DNA from: Pseudonocardia broussonetiae
GTDB taxonomy: Bacteria > Actinomycetota > Actinomycetes > Mycobacteriales > Pseudonocardiaceae
Direction: 5' to 3'
Length of the DNA stretch: 64,000 bases
Assembly (NCBI RefSeq): GCF_013155125.1
Contig: NZ_CP053564.1
Span: 6,393,501 to 6,457,500 of the forward strand
This document shows positions 51,749 through 61,002 of the stretch, in pieces. The translations under genes were made by a program, and so were the position numbers. Under the pieces are notes generated by a model that searched no databases, was not told the DNA's origin, and worked only from the letters and a program-made list of their open reading frames with translations. Position 1 is the first letter of the stretch. The number at the start of each line of letters is the position of its first letter.

Positions 51749-52593
51749 GACCCCGCTCCCGCCACCGCGGCGAACGGGCCGGCCGCCTCCGCGTGCTCGG
51801 GCCGGTCGAGGAACGCGGTGATCGCGGCGAGCGTGTCGTCGGGGTACTCGACGACCATCCCGTGCCCGCCGCGCGGCAGCACCTGCAGCACGGCGTCCGG
51901 GAGCAGCGCGGCCATCTCGACCGACTGCGCCACCGGGGTGAGCACGTCCTCGGCGCCCGCGAGCACCAGCGTCGGCGTGGTGGCGCCCGGGAGCCCGGGC
52001 CGCGAGTCGTACACGCGCAGGCCCGCGGCCTGGGCCTCGAACCCGGCCAGGGTGGTGGGGTGCGGGTCCTGGCGCAGGAGCTCGGCCTGCGCCGCCGCGG
52101 CGTCGTGGTCGGCGAGCATCCGCCCGGTGAAGCCCCACGGCATGCCGGTCAGGGCGATCGCCACCGGGTCGACGCCGGCCCGGCGCAGCACGAGGCCGCA
52201 GTCGAGCCAGGCGTCCTGCACGGGCGTGTAGGACGGGAAGGCGTTGAGCAGGACCGCGCGGCGGAGGTGGTGCCCGTGGCGGATGAGCATCGACTGCAGG
52301 ACCGAGCCGCCCAGGGACCAGCCGACGGCCGCGACCGGGCCGAGGCCTACGTGCTCGACCAGCGCGGCCGTGTCGTCGGCGAGGTCGTCGATCGCGTACG
52401 GGCCGGGCGGCACTGCACTGCGGCCGGTGCCCCGGTTGTCCACGGTGATCACGGTGTGGTCGGCGACGAGCCGCGGCACGACCGCGGCCCAGGCCGACGA
52501 GCTCGCGCCGAGGCCCGAGACGAGCAGCAGCGGCGGGCCCTCGCCCCGGACGTCGTAGTGCAGCGTCGTGCCGTTGACGGTTGCGGTGGCCAT
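51745..52593 (-). CDS. Alpha/beta hydrolase
   Basis: 282 aa. Oxyanion segment VSGLGASSSAW, nucleophile elbow GWSLGGS, and the catalytic Asp and His in LAGAEDVLTP and PRGGHGMVVEYP. No signal peptide. The cap region (residues about 130-200) is aromatic- and Leu-rich. It could cleave an ester, lactone or C-C bond produced by the monooxygenase. ATG 52593 has GGGAGG nine bases upstream and lies two bases after the monooxygenase stop, so the genes are translated together. Confidence 0.9.
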   Translation of the reverse strand: MATATVNGTTLHYDVRGEGPPLLLVSGLGASSSAWAAVVPRLVADHTVITVDNRGTGRSAVPPGPYAIDDLADDTAALVEHVGLGPVAAVGWSLGGSVLQSMLIRHGHHLRRAVLLNAFPSYTPVQDAWLDCGLVLRRAGVDPVAIALTGMPWGFTGRMLADHDAAAAQAELLRQDPHPTTLAGFEAQAAGLRVYDSRPGLPGATTPTLVLAGAEDVLTPVAQSVEMAALLPDAVLQVLPRGGHGMVVEYPDDTLAAITAFLDRPEHAEAAGPFAAVAGAGS

Positions 52594-52595
52594 CG

Positions 52596-53879
52596 TCAGT
52601 TGCCTCCCACGAGCGCCGCGGCGCCCACGGTCGTCGGGGTGGTCGTCGGGGTGGTCGTCGGGCCCGCGGGCCGCCGCTGGCTCGCGACCGGTGTCCAGTG
52701 GTCGGGCTCGTCGGCCCACAGGTCCCGCAGCTGCGGGATGACCTGCGAGCCGAACAGGTGCGTGTTCTCCGCGGCCGTCTCCTCGGGCAGGTCGCCCATG
52801 TGCAGCGAGGCGATCAGCTGGCCGACGCGCAGCTCGGTGGCGAGCTCGCGGACGCGCTGGGCGACCCGGTCGGGCGTGCCGGCGATGATGTAGCCCTTCT
52901 CGTCGTACTCCCAGAAGCTCATCTCGCCCGACACGGCCCGGCGCTTGTCCTCCAGCGCCTCGGGCGTCGCCGTGCGCCCCAGCATCCCGCGCATCGACGC
53001 GGGCGAGGTGTAGCCCGGCGGCGTCGCGAACCGCATCGACGGGTCCTTGACGCGCTGGAAGTACTTCACGGCATCGGCGTAGCGCCGTTCCGCCTCGGCG
53101 TCGGAATCGGCGACGCAGATCAGCTGCGTGAACGCCATCCGGTGCGGATTCATGTCGCCGCCATTCGCCGCGACGTAGTCCCAGTAGCGGTCGACGAGCG
53201 GTTTCGCGGCCCGCAATCCCGAGAACGAGAGGTGCCCGTAGCAGTAGTTCTCGCGGGTGACCAGTTCCCAGGTCTCCACGCTCCCCGATCCGGGCACCCA
53301 GATCGGCGGCCGCTCCTGGACCGGGCGGGGCCACACGTTGACGTAGCGGAGCTGGTTGTACTTCCCGTTGAACGCGAACGGCTCCGGTTCCCGCCACGCC
53401 CTCAGCACCAGGTCGCGGGCCTCGTGGAAGCGCTCGCGCAGCTCGATCGGGGGCCGGGCGTAGGCGAAGGCGGAGTCCATCGGCGTGCCGAACACGAAGC
53501 CCGCGATCACCCGCCCGTCGGACAGGCAGTCGAGGTAGGCGAGCTCCTCGGCCACGCGCGTCGGCGGGTTGTAGAGGGCGAGCGAGTCGCCGATCACGAG
53601 GATCGCGGCGTGCTCGGTCGAGCCCGCCACGCTCGCTGCCAGCAGGTTCGGCGACGGCGTCATCGCGAACGGCGTCTGGTGGTGCTCGTTGACGGCGAGC
53701 CCGTCGAAGCCGTCGCGGTCGGCCTGCTGCATCAGCCGCACGAACATGCGGTAGTTCTCCCCCACGCGGCGCGGGTCGGCCAGCCCGATCGGGCTGTCCA
53801 CCCACGCGCCCTGGCCCGGGGCCGGGAACGCGTCCGGCAGGCCGTCGTAGGTGACCTCCGCGAACCAGTGGAACTTCAT
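52596..53879 (-). CDS. Luciferase-like (LLM) flavin-dependent monooxygenase
   Basis: 427 aa, TIM-barrel LLM class. GFDGLAVNEHHQ and GSTEHAAILVIGDSLALYNP near the N-terminus, then LDCLSDGRVIAGFVFGTP and RPPIWVPGSGS, match FMNH2- or F420-dependent members. It would use reduced flavin from the reductase and O2 to oxidise a small molecule. The C-terminal 20 residues are a PTTT repeat. ATG 53879 has AGGATGG upstream. It heads the leftward operon LLM, hydrolase, FMN reductase, RibB-like, MFS. The substrate is unknown; the divergent ABC importer suggests a peptide-like or other polar molecule. Confidence 0.9.
   Translation of the reverse strand: MKFHWFAEVTYDGLPDAFPAPGQGAWVDSPIGLADPRRVGENYRMFVRLMQQADRDGFDGLAVNEHHQTPFAMTPSPNLLAASVAGSTEHAAILVIGDSLALYNPPTRVAEELAYLDCLSDGRVIAGFVFGTPMDSAFAYARPPIELRERFHEARDLVLRAWREPEPFAFNGKYNQLRYVNVWPRPVQERPPIWVPGSGSVETWELVTRENYCYGHLSFSGLRAAKPLVDRYWDYVAANGGDMNPHRMAFTQLICVADSDAEAERRYADAVKYFQRVKDPSMRFATPPGYTSPASMRGMLGRTATPEALEDKRRAVSGEMSFWEYDEKGYIIAGTPDRVAQRVRELATELRVGQLIASLHMGDLPEETAAENTHLFGSQVIPQLRDLWADEPDHWTPVASQRRPAGPTTTPTTTPTTVGAAALVGGN
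52629..52662 (-). repeat. In-frame 12-bp repeat at the end of the LLM gene
   Basis: Nearly three copies of GGTCGTCGGGGT encode PTT-PTT type repeats in the tail of the monooxygenase, outside the barrel. Confidence 0.8.
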
Positions 53880-54226
53880 CGCTGCACCATCCTCGGAACC
53901 GGTGGACTCCCGGTGTCGGGCGTCGTCCACACCGTCGACGCAGCAATCGTCAGCCGGTCCGTCGAGCCCCGACAACGGAACGGCGCACAGTTCACGGGCC
54001 GCCCGTGTGGACGTCTCCACACACCGGGCCGCCCCTACCGGAAAATCGCACCCGGGCCATTGCGACGCCGACCACTCTCGGCTTAGCGTCCGGGTCCGGC
54101 GCCACCGCGCCCCCCGCCGCAGAAGCCGGCGAATCGCATTCCCCGACCGAATCCCAGACTGCCACGCGCGGTCTGCGGTCGCCTGTCGAAAACGCCCGTC
54201 GACGCCGACGAGGAGGTTGACCCACG
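53880..54226. other. Divergent intergenic region, 347 bp
   Basis: This is the only gene-free stretch over 300 bp. It holds the promoters of the leftward LLM operon and the rightward ABC operon, the two palindromes at 53993-54022, and the SD AGGAGG at 54211 for the rightward operon. I see no small open reading frame with an SD, no riboswitch-like structure I can name, and no TTGACA-type box. Confidence 0.5.
53993..54022. promoter_or_regulatory. Two abutting palindromes, probable operator
   Basis: CACGGGC-C-GCCCGTG (53993-54007) is a perfect palindrome with one central base. It shares its last three bases with GTGTGGA-CGTC-TCCACAC (54005-54022), perfect seven-base arms. The pair sits midway between two divergent operons, so it may be the binding site of a regulator not encoded here. 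Confidence 0.5.
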
Positions 54227-55171
54227 GTGCTGAAGTTCTTCGCTCTCCGCGTGCTGACCACGGTCCCGGTGCTGGTCCTGGTCACGTTCGTGGTGTTCGG
54301 GCTCGTGCTGCTCATCCCGGGCGACCCCGCGGTGACCATCGCGGGCCCGGACGCCACCGTCGAGCAGGTGGCCGCGGTGCGCGAGCGCCTCGGCCTGGAC
54401 CGGCCGACCATCGTGCAGTACTGGGACTGGGTCACCGGCGCCCTGTCCGGTGACCTGGGCACGTCGCTGTTCACCAGCCGCCCGGTGGCCACCTCCATCG
54501 CCGACGGGCTGCCCGTCACCGTCGCGCTGGCGTCGACGGCGCTGCTGATCTCGCTGGCGATCGCGGTGCCCGTCGCCATCCTCTCGGCCCTGCGGCGCGG
54601 GACGTGGATCGACCGGGTGGCGACCGCCGGCTCGTCGCTGGGGATCGCGCTCCCGTCGTTCTGGCTCGGCCTGGTGTTCGTGCTCGTGTTCAGCCTGGCG
54701 CTGGGCTGGCTGCCCGCCACCGGGTACGTGCCGATCTCGGAGGACCCGGGGCTGTGGCTGACCCACATCCTGCTGCCGGCGCTGACGCTGGGCATCGCCG
54801 GCGCCGCCGAGAGCACCCGCCAGCTGCGCGGCTCGATCATCGGGGTGCTGCAGCAGGACTACGTGCGCACGGCCCGCGCCAAGGGCCTGCGCAGCCGGAT
54901 GGTCATCGGCAAGCACGTGCTGAAGAACGCGAGCGTGCCGCTGGTGACCGTGCTCGGCCTGCAGATCACCGCCCTGCTCGGCGGCGCCGTGCTCGTCGAG
55001 CAGGTGTTCGGCGTGCCGGGCCTCGGCCAGGTGGCGATCAACGCCGTGACCACCCGGGACGTCCCGGTGATCCAGGGGATCGTGCTCGTCGCCGTGCTGG
55101 TGGCGGTGGTCTCCAACCTGCTCGTCGACCTCGCGTACGGCTACCTGAACCCGAAGGTGCGGCCCCGATGA
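54227..55171 (+). CDS. ABC importer permease 1 (DppB/OppB family)
   Basis: 314 aa, six predicted membrane segments. The N-terminal TVPVLVLVTFVVFGL, the EAA-like loop DYVRTARAKGLRSRMVIGKH, and the C-terminal YGYLNPKVRPR are typical for the first permease of dipeptide/oligopeptide or nickel importers. GTG 54227 follows AGGAGG. Its stop overlaps the next ATG (ATGA). Confidence 0.95.
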   Translation: MLKFFALRVLTTVPVLVLVTFVVFGLVLLIPGDPAVTIAGPDATVEQVAAVRERLGLDRPTIVQYWDWVTGALSGDLGTSLFTSRPVATSIADGLPVTVALASTALLISLAIAVPVAILSALRRGTWIDRVATAGSSLGIALPSFWLGLVFVLVFSLALGWLPATGYVPISEDPGLWLTHILLPALTLGIAGAAESTRQLRGSIIGVLQQDYVRTARAKGLRSRMVIGKHVLKNASVPLVTVLGLQITALLGGAVLVEQVFGVPGLGQVAINAVTTRDVPVIQGIVLVAVLVAVVSNLLVDLAYGYLNPKVRPR

Positions 55172-56079
55172 CCGATCCCCGGACCCCTCCCACGACCTCC
55201 GGCCCGACCGCGGAGATGGTCGCCCACGGCGGCGGCGTCTGGGCGGACTTCCGCCGCCGCGTCGGCCGCAACCACGCGGCGATGACCGCCCTGGGCGTGC
55301 TGGCGCTCCTCGCGCTCGTCGCCGTGTTCGGCCCCCTGATCACGCCCGCCGACCCGAACGCGCAGAACCTGCGCGGCGTGCTGCTGGACCCGTTCTCGCC
55401 GGGGCACCTGCTGGGCACCGACCAGCTCGGCCGCGACATCCTCTCGCGGCTGATCGTCGGCACCCGCGTCTCGCTGCTGGCGATCTGCCTGGCGCTGGCC
55501 GTGGCCATGGCCATCGGCGTGCCCCTGGGCTTCGTCACCGGCTACGTCGGCGGCCGGTTCGACGGCCTGGTCATGCGCCTCAACGACGCCGCGATGAGCT
55601 TCCCGCCGCTGCTGCTCGCGATCGCCCTGGTCGCGGTGCTCGGGCCGAGCCTGCGCAACGCGATGCTCGCCGTCGGCCTGCTGATGGCCCCGCGGTTCCT
55701 GCGGCTGGTGCGGGGGGTCGTGATCGGCCTGAAGGAGGAGACCTACGTCGAGGCCTCCCGCAGCATCGGCACGCCGACCTGGATGATCATCGTCCGGCAC
55801 ATCCTGCCCAACACGCTGTCCCCGCTGACCGTCGCGGTCGCCGTCACCGCCGGCTACGCGATGCTCTCGGAGGCCGGCCTGAGTTTCCTCGGGCTCGGCG
55901 TCCAGCCGCCCGACGCGAGCTGGGGCTCCATGATCCGCGAGGGCTTCCTCTACTACGGCCGCTCGCCGTGGCTCGGGATCTTCCCCGGGGTGCTCATCGC
56001 ACTGACCGTGTTCACCTTCGTGACCCTCGGCGACGGCCTGCGCGACGCGCTGGGCCGCGAGGAACGGACCGAGTCGTGA
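55168..56079 (+). CDS. ABC importer permease 2 (DppC/OppC family)
   Basis: 303 aa. A hydrophilic N-terminus precedes the OppC N-domain (HAAMTALGVLALLALVAVF), then GTDQLGRDILSRLIVGTR, the EAA loop TYVEASRSIGTPTWMIIVRH and GLGVQPPDASWGSMI near the end, all family hallmarks. It pairs with the first permease. Start ATG 55168 overlaps the DppB-like stop. Confidence 0.95.
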   Translation: MTDPRTPPTTSGPTAEMVAHGGGVWADFRRRVGRNHAAMTALGVLALLALVAVFGPLITPADPNAQNLRGVLLDPFSPGHLLGTDQLGRDILSRLIVGTRVSLLAICLALAVAMAIGVPLGFVTGYVGGRFDGLVMRLNDAAMSFPPLLLAIALVAVLGPSLRNAMLAVGLLMAPRFLRLVRGVVIGLKEETYVEASRSIGTPTWMIIVRHILPNTLSPLTVAVAVTAGYAMLSEAGLSFLGLGVQPPDASWGSMIREGFLYYGRSPWLGIFPGVLIALTVFTFVTLGDGLRDALGREERTES

Positions 56080-56096
56080 CGGCCCAGGAGGCTCCC

Positions 56097-57107
56097 ATGA
56101 CGACGACGCTCATCCCCCCGGTCACCCTGGAGGTCGAGGACCTCGTCGTCGAGGTGCTCACCGAGCACGGCTGGGCCACCGTCGTCGACGGCGTGAGCTT
56201 CGCCGTCGCCCGCGGCGAGACGCTCGGCATCGTCGGCGAGTCGGGCTCGGGCAAGAGCGTGACCTGCCTGTCGATCGCCGGCCTGATGCCGCCCCGGCAG
56301 ACCCGCGTCCGCGCCACCACGCTCCGGGTGCTCGACCACGACCTCACCGGGCTCACCCCGAAGCAGATGTCCGACGTCCGCGGGCCGAACATCGCGATGA
56401 TCTTCCAGGAGCCGATGACGAGCCTGAACCCCGCGTTCACCGTCGGCGACCAGATCGCCGAGGTGCTGCGCCGGCACGAGGGCCTGTCGCGGAGGGCGTC
56501 GTGGGCCCGGGCCGTCGCGCTGCTCGAGCGGGTGGGCGTGCCCGACCCCGGGCGGCGGGCCCGCCAGTACCCCTTCGAGTTCTCCGGCGGGATGCGGCAG
56601 CGCGTGATGATCGCGATCGCGCTCGCCTGCAACCCCGACGTGATCATCGCCGACGAGCCGACGACCGCGCTCGACGTCACCGTCCAGGCGCAGATCCTCG
56701 AGCTGCTGCGGGAGATCCAGCGCGAGCACGGCATGTCGGTCATCGTCATCACCCACGACCTGGGCGTCGTCGCCGACGTCTGCGACCGCGTGCTCGTCAT
56801 GTACGCCGGGCAGATCGTGGAGGGCGCCCCGGTCGACGACCTGTTCGAGGACCCCCGCCAGCCCTACATGGAGGGGCTGCTGGCCGCGATGCCGCGGATG
56901 GACCAGCCCGCCGCGGCGCTGGAGAGCATCCCCGGCTCGCCGCCGCGCGTCGGCGGGATGCCCGAGGGCTGCCGGTTCCACCCCCGCTGCCGGTACGCGC
57001 AGCCGGAGTGCCGCACCGGGGCCCCGCCGGTCCTCGAGCGCACCGACCCCGACCGCTCCGTGCGGTGCCTGCGGCACCGCGAGCTCACCCTGCGAGGTAC
57101 CGCGTGA
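56097..57107 (+). CDS. ABC importer ATPase 1 (DppD/OppD family)
   Basis: 336 aa. Walker A GESGSGKS, Q-loop FQEPMTSLNP, signature FSGGMRQR and Walker B IIADEPTTALD. The C-terminal oligopeptide domain has GCRFHPRCRYAQPEC, which in DppD/OppD can carry an Fe-S cluster or a metal. ATG 56097 has CAGGAGG seven bases upstream, preferred to an upstream in-frame GTG (56076) inside the previous gene. Confidence 0.95.
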   Translation: MTTTLIPPVTLEVEDLVVEVLTEHGWATVVDGVSFAVARGETLGIVGESGSGKSVTCLSIAGLMPPRQTRVRATTLRVLDHDLTGLTPKQMSDVRGPNIAMIFQEPMTSLNPAFTVGDQIAEVLRRHEGLSRRASWARAVALLERVGVPDPGRRARQYPFEFSGGMRQRVMIAIALACNPDVIIADEPTTALDVTVQAQILELLREIQREHGMSVIVITHDLGVVADVCDRVLVMYAGQIVEGAPVDDLFEDPRQPYMEGLLAAMPRMDQPAAALESIPGSPPRVGGMPEGCRFHPRCRYAQPECRTGAPPVLERTDPDRSVRCLRHRELTLRGTA

Positions 57108-58156
57108 CCGCGTCGCCGACCGTTCCGCTGCTCGACGTCGAGGACCTCGTCGTCGGCTTCCCCTCCCGCCGGAGGCTGTTCCGGCCCGCGCCCCCGCCCG
57201 TGCGGGCCGTCGACGGCGTGAGCTTCCAGCTGCACGCGGGCGAGACCGTCGGGCTCGTCGGCGAGAGCGGGTGCGGCAAGTCGACGACCGCGCGCGGCGT
57301 GATGCGCCTGGTCGAACCCACCTCCGGATCCGTGCGCCTGGACGGGCGCGAGCTGCTCGGACTGCCGCCGCGGCAGCTGCGCGCCGCCCGGCGCGACATC
57401 CAGATGGTCTTCCAGGACCCGTACTCGTCGCTGGACCCGTCGATGCTCGTCCGGGAGTCGGTGGGCGAGCCGCTCGACGTGCACCTCGACCTGTCGCGCC
57501 GGGAGAAGGCCGAGCGGGTGGCCGAGCTGCTGCGCCGGGTCGGGCTGCCGCCCGAGTACATGATGCGGTACCCGCACGAGTTCTCCGGCGGGCAGCGCCA
57601 GCGCCTGACGATCGCGCGGGCCATCGCCGCCGACCCGCGGATCCTGGTGCTCGACGAGGCCGTCAGCGCCCTGGACGTCTCCACGCAGAACCAGGTGATC
57701 GGGCTGCTGGAGGAGCTGTCGGCGGCCATCGGGCTCACCTACCTGTTCATCGCCCACGACCTGTCGGTCGTCCGCCACATCTCCGACCGGGTCGCGGTGA
57801 TGTACCTGGGGCAGATCGTCGAGCACGGCGACGCCGCCCGCGTCTTCGACTCCCCGGCGCACCCCTACACCGAGGCGCTGCTGTCGGCCGTGCCGGTGCC
57901 CTCGCCGCGGGCGCAGCGCGACCGGGAGCGGATCGTGCTGGCGGGCGACCCGCCCGACCCGTCGCGCGTGCCGCCGGGCTGCCGGTTCCACACCCGCTGC
58001 CCCTACGTCATGGACGTCTGCCGCACCGAGGTGCCGGTGCCGGTGCGGGCGCTGGGCTCCGGCTCGGTGTCGTGCCACCTGCACACGTCCGGCCCCGGGC
58101 TGGCGGGCGCGTCGGTCCGGACACTGGGCCGCGGCCGCACGGGGGTGCCGGCATGA
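57104..58156 (+). CDS. ABC importer ATPase 2 (DppF/OppF family)
   Basis: 350 aa. Walker A GESGCGKST, Q-loop FQDPYSSLDP, signature FSGGQRQR, Walker B ILVLDEAVSALD (the usual Pro after DE is Ala), and C-terminal GCRFHTRCPYVMDVC. GTG 57104 overlaps the previous TGA. Together with the first ATPase and the two permeases it completes an ABC importer; the substrate-binding lipoproteins are encoded 3-5 kb downstream. Confidence 0.95.
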   Translation: MTASPTVPLLDVEDLVVGFPSRRRLFRPAPPPVRAVDGVSFQLHAGETVGLVGESGCGKSTTARGVMRLVEPTSGSVRLDGRELLGLPPRQLRAARRDIQMVFQDPYSSLDPSMLVRESVGEPLDVHLDLSRREKAERVAELLRRVGLPPEYMMRYPHEFSGGQRQRLTIARAIAADPRILVLDEAVSALDVSTQNQVIGLLEELSAAIGLTYLFIAHDLSVVRHISDRVAVMYLGQIVEHGDAARVFDSPAHPYTEALLSAVPVPSPRAQRDRERIVLAGDPPDPSRVPPGCRFHTRCPYVMDVCRTEVPVPVRALGSGSVSCHLHTSGPGLAGASVRTLGRGRTGVPA

Positions 58157-59196
58157 GGGCCACGCGCTGGCAGGGCATCGGCGCGGTCGCCCTCGTCGAC
58201 GAGCCCGATCCCGAACCCGGGCCCGACGCCGTGGTGCTCGACGTCGAGGCGTGCGGCATCTGCGGCTCCGACGTCCACGCGTTCGCCGAGGGCGCCTGGA
58301 TCAGCGAGGGCGCCGTCATGGGCCACGAGTTCGCCGGCACGGTGAGCCGCGTCGGCGACGCCGTGGCGTCCTGGACGGTCGGGGACCGCGTGGCCGTGAT
58401 CCCGATGGGCCCGTGCGGGACCTGCGCGCAGTGCCGCGGCGGGCGCACCAACCTGTGCGCGGCCCCGGGCAGCAGCGCCCGCGGCGGGCTGGCCGACCAG
58501 GTGCTCGTCCCGCGCGCCGACGACGCCAAGCTGCACCGGCTGCCCGACGCGCTGAGCTTCGAGGAGGGCGCGTTCCTCGAGCCGCTCTCGGTGGCGGTGC
58601 GGGTCGTGCGGCACGCCGCCGTCGACCCGGCGCTGCCCGTCGTCGTCTCCGGGCTCGGGTCGATCGGGCAGTGCGTGCTGCGCGTGCTGGGCGCCCTGGG
58701 CTGCACCGAGGTGCTGGGGATCGACGTGTCGGCGCCGCGGCTGGCCGCCGCGGCGCTCACCGGGGCCCCGGTCCTCGACGCCCGCACCGAGGACGTCCGG
58801 GCGCACGTGCTCGACCGGTGGGGCACGTCGACGTCGCCGTACCAGGCGGGCAGCGGGAACGTCGCCGCGTTCGTCGAGTGCTCGGGCGCCCTGCCGATGC
58901 TGGAGCTCGCCACCGCCGTGACCCGGGCCGCCGGCACCGTCGCGCTCGCCGGGCTCACCAGCTCCACACCCGCCGTGGACCTCAACACGGTCGTGCAGAA
59001 GGAGCTGCGCCTGCTGGGCAGCTTCGCCTACACCGCCGACGACGCCGCGGAGGCGCTGCGGCTGCTGGCGACGGGCGCCGTGCAGGTCGCGCCGCTGGTG
59101 TCGCACCGCGTGCCCCTCTCCCGCGTGGAGGAGGCGTTCGCGACGCAGCACGCGGTGGACGGCTCGGTCAAGGTCGTCGTGGTGCGTGACCGGTGA
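58153..59196 (+). CDS. Zinc-dependent alcohol dehydrogenase (MDR family)
   Basis: 347 aa. Catalytic zinc residues CGICGSD and GHEFAG, structural-zinc cysteines in CGTCAQCRGGRTNLC, and the nucleotide fold SGLGSIGQCVLRVLGALGC. It resembles threonine/sorbitol-dehydrogenase-type MDRs and would oxidise an alcohol with NAD(P). ATG 58153 overlaps the ATPase stop. It sits among transport genes, so it probably acts on the imported compound. Confidence 0.92.
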   Translation: MRATRWQGIGAVALVDEPDPEPGPDAVVLDVEACGICGSDVHAFAEGAWISEGAVMGHEFAGTVSRVGDAVASWTVGDRVAVIPMGPCGTCAQCRGGRTNLCAAPGSSARGGLADQVLVPRADDAKLHRLPDALSFEEGAFLEPLSVAVRVVRHAAVDPALPVVVSGLGSIGQCVLRVLGALGCTEVLGIDVSAPRLAAAALTGAPVLDARTEDVRAHVLDRWGTSTSPYQAGSGNVAAFVECSGALPMLELATAVTRAAGTVALAGLTSSTPAVDLNTVVQKELRLLGSFAYTADDAAEALRLLATGAVQVAPLVSHRVPLSRVEEAFATQHAVDGSVKVVVVRDR

Positions 59197-60149
59197 ACGC
59201 CCCCACCATGCGCGCCATAGGGGTGCGCGAGCCCGGCGGCCCCTCCGCGCTGCAGCTCGTCGAGCTGCCCGTGCCCGAGCCCGGTCCCGGGGAGATCCGG
59301 GTCCGCGTGCGCGCGGCCGCGGTAAACCCGACCGACACCGTCTACCGGCAGCTCGGCCCCGCGCCCGAGGAGGGCCTGGACCCGCCGTGGATCCCGGGGA
59401 TGGAGCTCGCCGGCACCGTCGACGCCGTCGGGCACGGCACCCCGTGGAGCGTCGGCGACCGCGTCATGGCGATCGTCATGCCGCGGCGGCCGCAGGGCGG
59501 GGCCTACGCCGAGCAGGTCGTGGTCCCCGCCGACGCGGCGGCCGCGGTCCCCGAGGGCATCGGCGACGCCGAGGCGTCGACGCTGCCGATGAACGGCCTC
59601 ACCGTCGTCTCCGCGCTCGCGCACCTGGCGCTGCCGCCCGGTGCCGTGCTCGGGGTGACCGGGGCGGCGGGCGCGGTCGGCGGCTACGCGATCGAGCTGG
59701 GCCGGGCGGCCGGGCTCACCGTCGTCGCCGACGCGAGCGCCGCCGACGAGGAGCTGGTCACCTCGCTGGGCGCCGACGTCGTCGTGCGCTCCTCGCGCGA
59801 CCCGCGCGAGGAGGTCGCGGCGTTCCGGGCCGCGGTGCCCGGCGGCGTCGACGGCCTGATCGACGCCGCCGTGCTCGACGCGGGGGCGCTCGGCATCGTG
59901 CGCGACGGCGGCGCCCTGGCCACCGTCCGCTTCTGGGACGGGCCGACCGAGCGCGGCATCCGCGTGCACCCGGTCCGGGTGCGCGACCACCTGCACGACG
60001 GCGCGGGCATCGCCCGGCTCGCCGACCTCGTCGTCCGGGGGCGACTGACGCTGCGCCTGGCCGGCACGGTCCCCGCCGCCGAGGCGGCGTCGGCCCACGA
60101 GCGCCTGGAGGCCGGCGGCGTCCGCGGCCGGCTCGTCCTCACGTTCTGA
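59193..60149 (+). CDS. Zinc-independent MDR (quinone oxidoreductase-like)
   Basis: 318 aa. VNPTDTVYRQLGP and IPGMELAGTVDAVG are the quinone-oxidoreductase N-terminal blocks, GVTGAAGAVGGYAIELGRAAG the NADPH site. No zinc cysteines. It reduces quinones or enones with NADPH. GTG 59193 overlaps the previous TGA (GTGA). A second possible start is ATG four codons later (TMRAIGV). Confidence 0.9.
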   Translation: MNAPTMRAIGVREPGGPSALQLVELPVPEPGPGEIRVRVRAAAVNPTDTVYRQLGPAPEEGLDPPWIPGMELAGTVDAVGHGTPWSVGDRVMAIVMPRRPQGGAYAEQVVVPADAAAAVPEGIGDAEASTLPMNGLTVVSALAHLALPPGAVLGVTGAAGAVGGYAIELGRAAGLTVVADASAADEELVTSLGADVVVRSSRDPREEVAAFRAAVPGGVDGLIDAAVLDAGALGIVRDGGALATVRFWDGPTERGIRVHPVRVRDHLHDGAGIARLADLVVRGRLTLRLAGTVPAAEAASAHERLEAGGVRGRLVLTF

Positions 60150-60200
60150 CACCCCCCGACAGCACCCGAAGCAGGCCATCCACCGAAGGGAAGGACCCCC

Positions 60201-60998
60201 ATGAGCGCAGCGCTCGAGGGCAAGGTCGCCGTGATCACCGGCGGCGCCAGCGGCATCGGCCAGGCCACCGCCGCCCGGTTCGCCGAGGAGGGCGCCGACG
60301 TCGTCGTCGGCGACCTCGCCCCCGCCGACGACACGGTCCGCCTGGTCGAGAAGGCGGGCCGGCGCGCCCTCTACGTCCGCACCGACACCACGAGCGAGGA
60401 GCAGTGCGACGCGCTCGTCGCCGCGGCCGTCGCCGAGTTCGGGAAGGTCGACGTCGGCGTCGCGTCGGCGGGGATCGCGACCGCCGCGGGCCCCAGCAAC
60501 GTGCAGACCCGCGCCGCGGGCGAGCGCTCCACGCACCTGGTGAACCTCGACACCGAGGCGTTCACCCGCGTGCTCGACATCAACGTCACCGGCGTGATGC
60601 TCACCTGCCGGGCGCTGGCCCGGCAGATGCTCGAGCAGGGCACCGGCGGCTCGATCGTCACGATCGCCTCCAGCGCGGCGAAGATCCCGCTGGCCGGGGC
60701 GGCGCCCTACTGCGTGTCCAAGGCCGGCGTGCACATGCTCACCAAGGTCCTCGCGCTGGAGCTGGCGGCCACCGGCATCCGCGTCAACGCCGTCGGCCCG
60801 GGCTACACCGCCACGCCGATGATCGCGGGCATCGAGGACAACACCACCGCCTACGACCTCGCCATGAGCATCACGCCGATGAACCGGCTGGGCCGCCCCG
60901 AGGAGATCGCGGCGACCTGCCTGTTCCTCGCCTCCGACGAGTCCTCGTTCACCACCGGGCAGCTGCTGCTCCCGGCCGGTGGACAGTTCACGGGCTGA
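60201..60998 (+). CDS. SDR-family oxidoreductase
   Basis: 265 aa classical SDR. TGGASGIGQATAARFA, an Asp after beta-2 (VVGDLA), ASAGIA at beta-4 (Asn replaced by Ala-Ser), Ser in ASSAAK, and YCVSK. GQLLLPAGG closes it. A long insert (TAAGPSNVQTRAAGERSTHL) follows beta-4, reminiscent of mycofactocin-linked or other extended SDRs, but no mycofactocin genes are present. ATG 60201 has GAAGGGAAGGA upstream. Probably acts after the ADH step. Confidence 0.88.
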   Translation: MSAALEGKVAVITGGASGIGQATAARFAEEGADVVVGDLAPADDTVRLVEKAGRRALYVRTDTTSEEQCDALVAAAVAEFGKVDVGVASAGIATAAGPSNVQTRAAGERSTHLVNLDTEAFTRVLDINVTGVMLTCRALARQMLEQGTGGSIVTIASSAAKIPLAGAAPYCVSKAGVHMLTKVLALELAATGIRVNAVGPGYTATPMIAGIEDNTTAYDLAMSITPMNRLGRPEEIAATCLFLASDESSFTTGQLLLPAGGQFTG

Positions 60999-61002
60999 GC
61001 CG

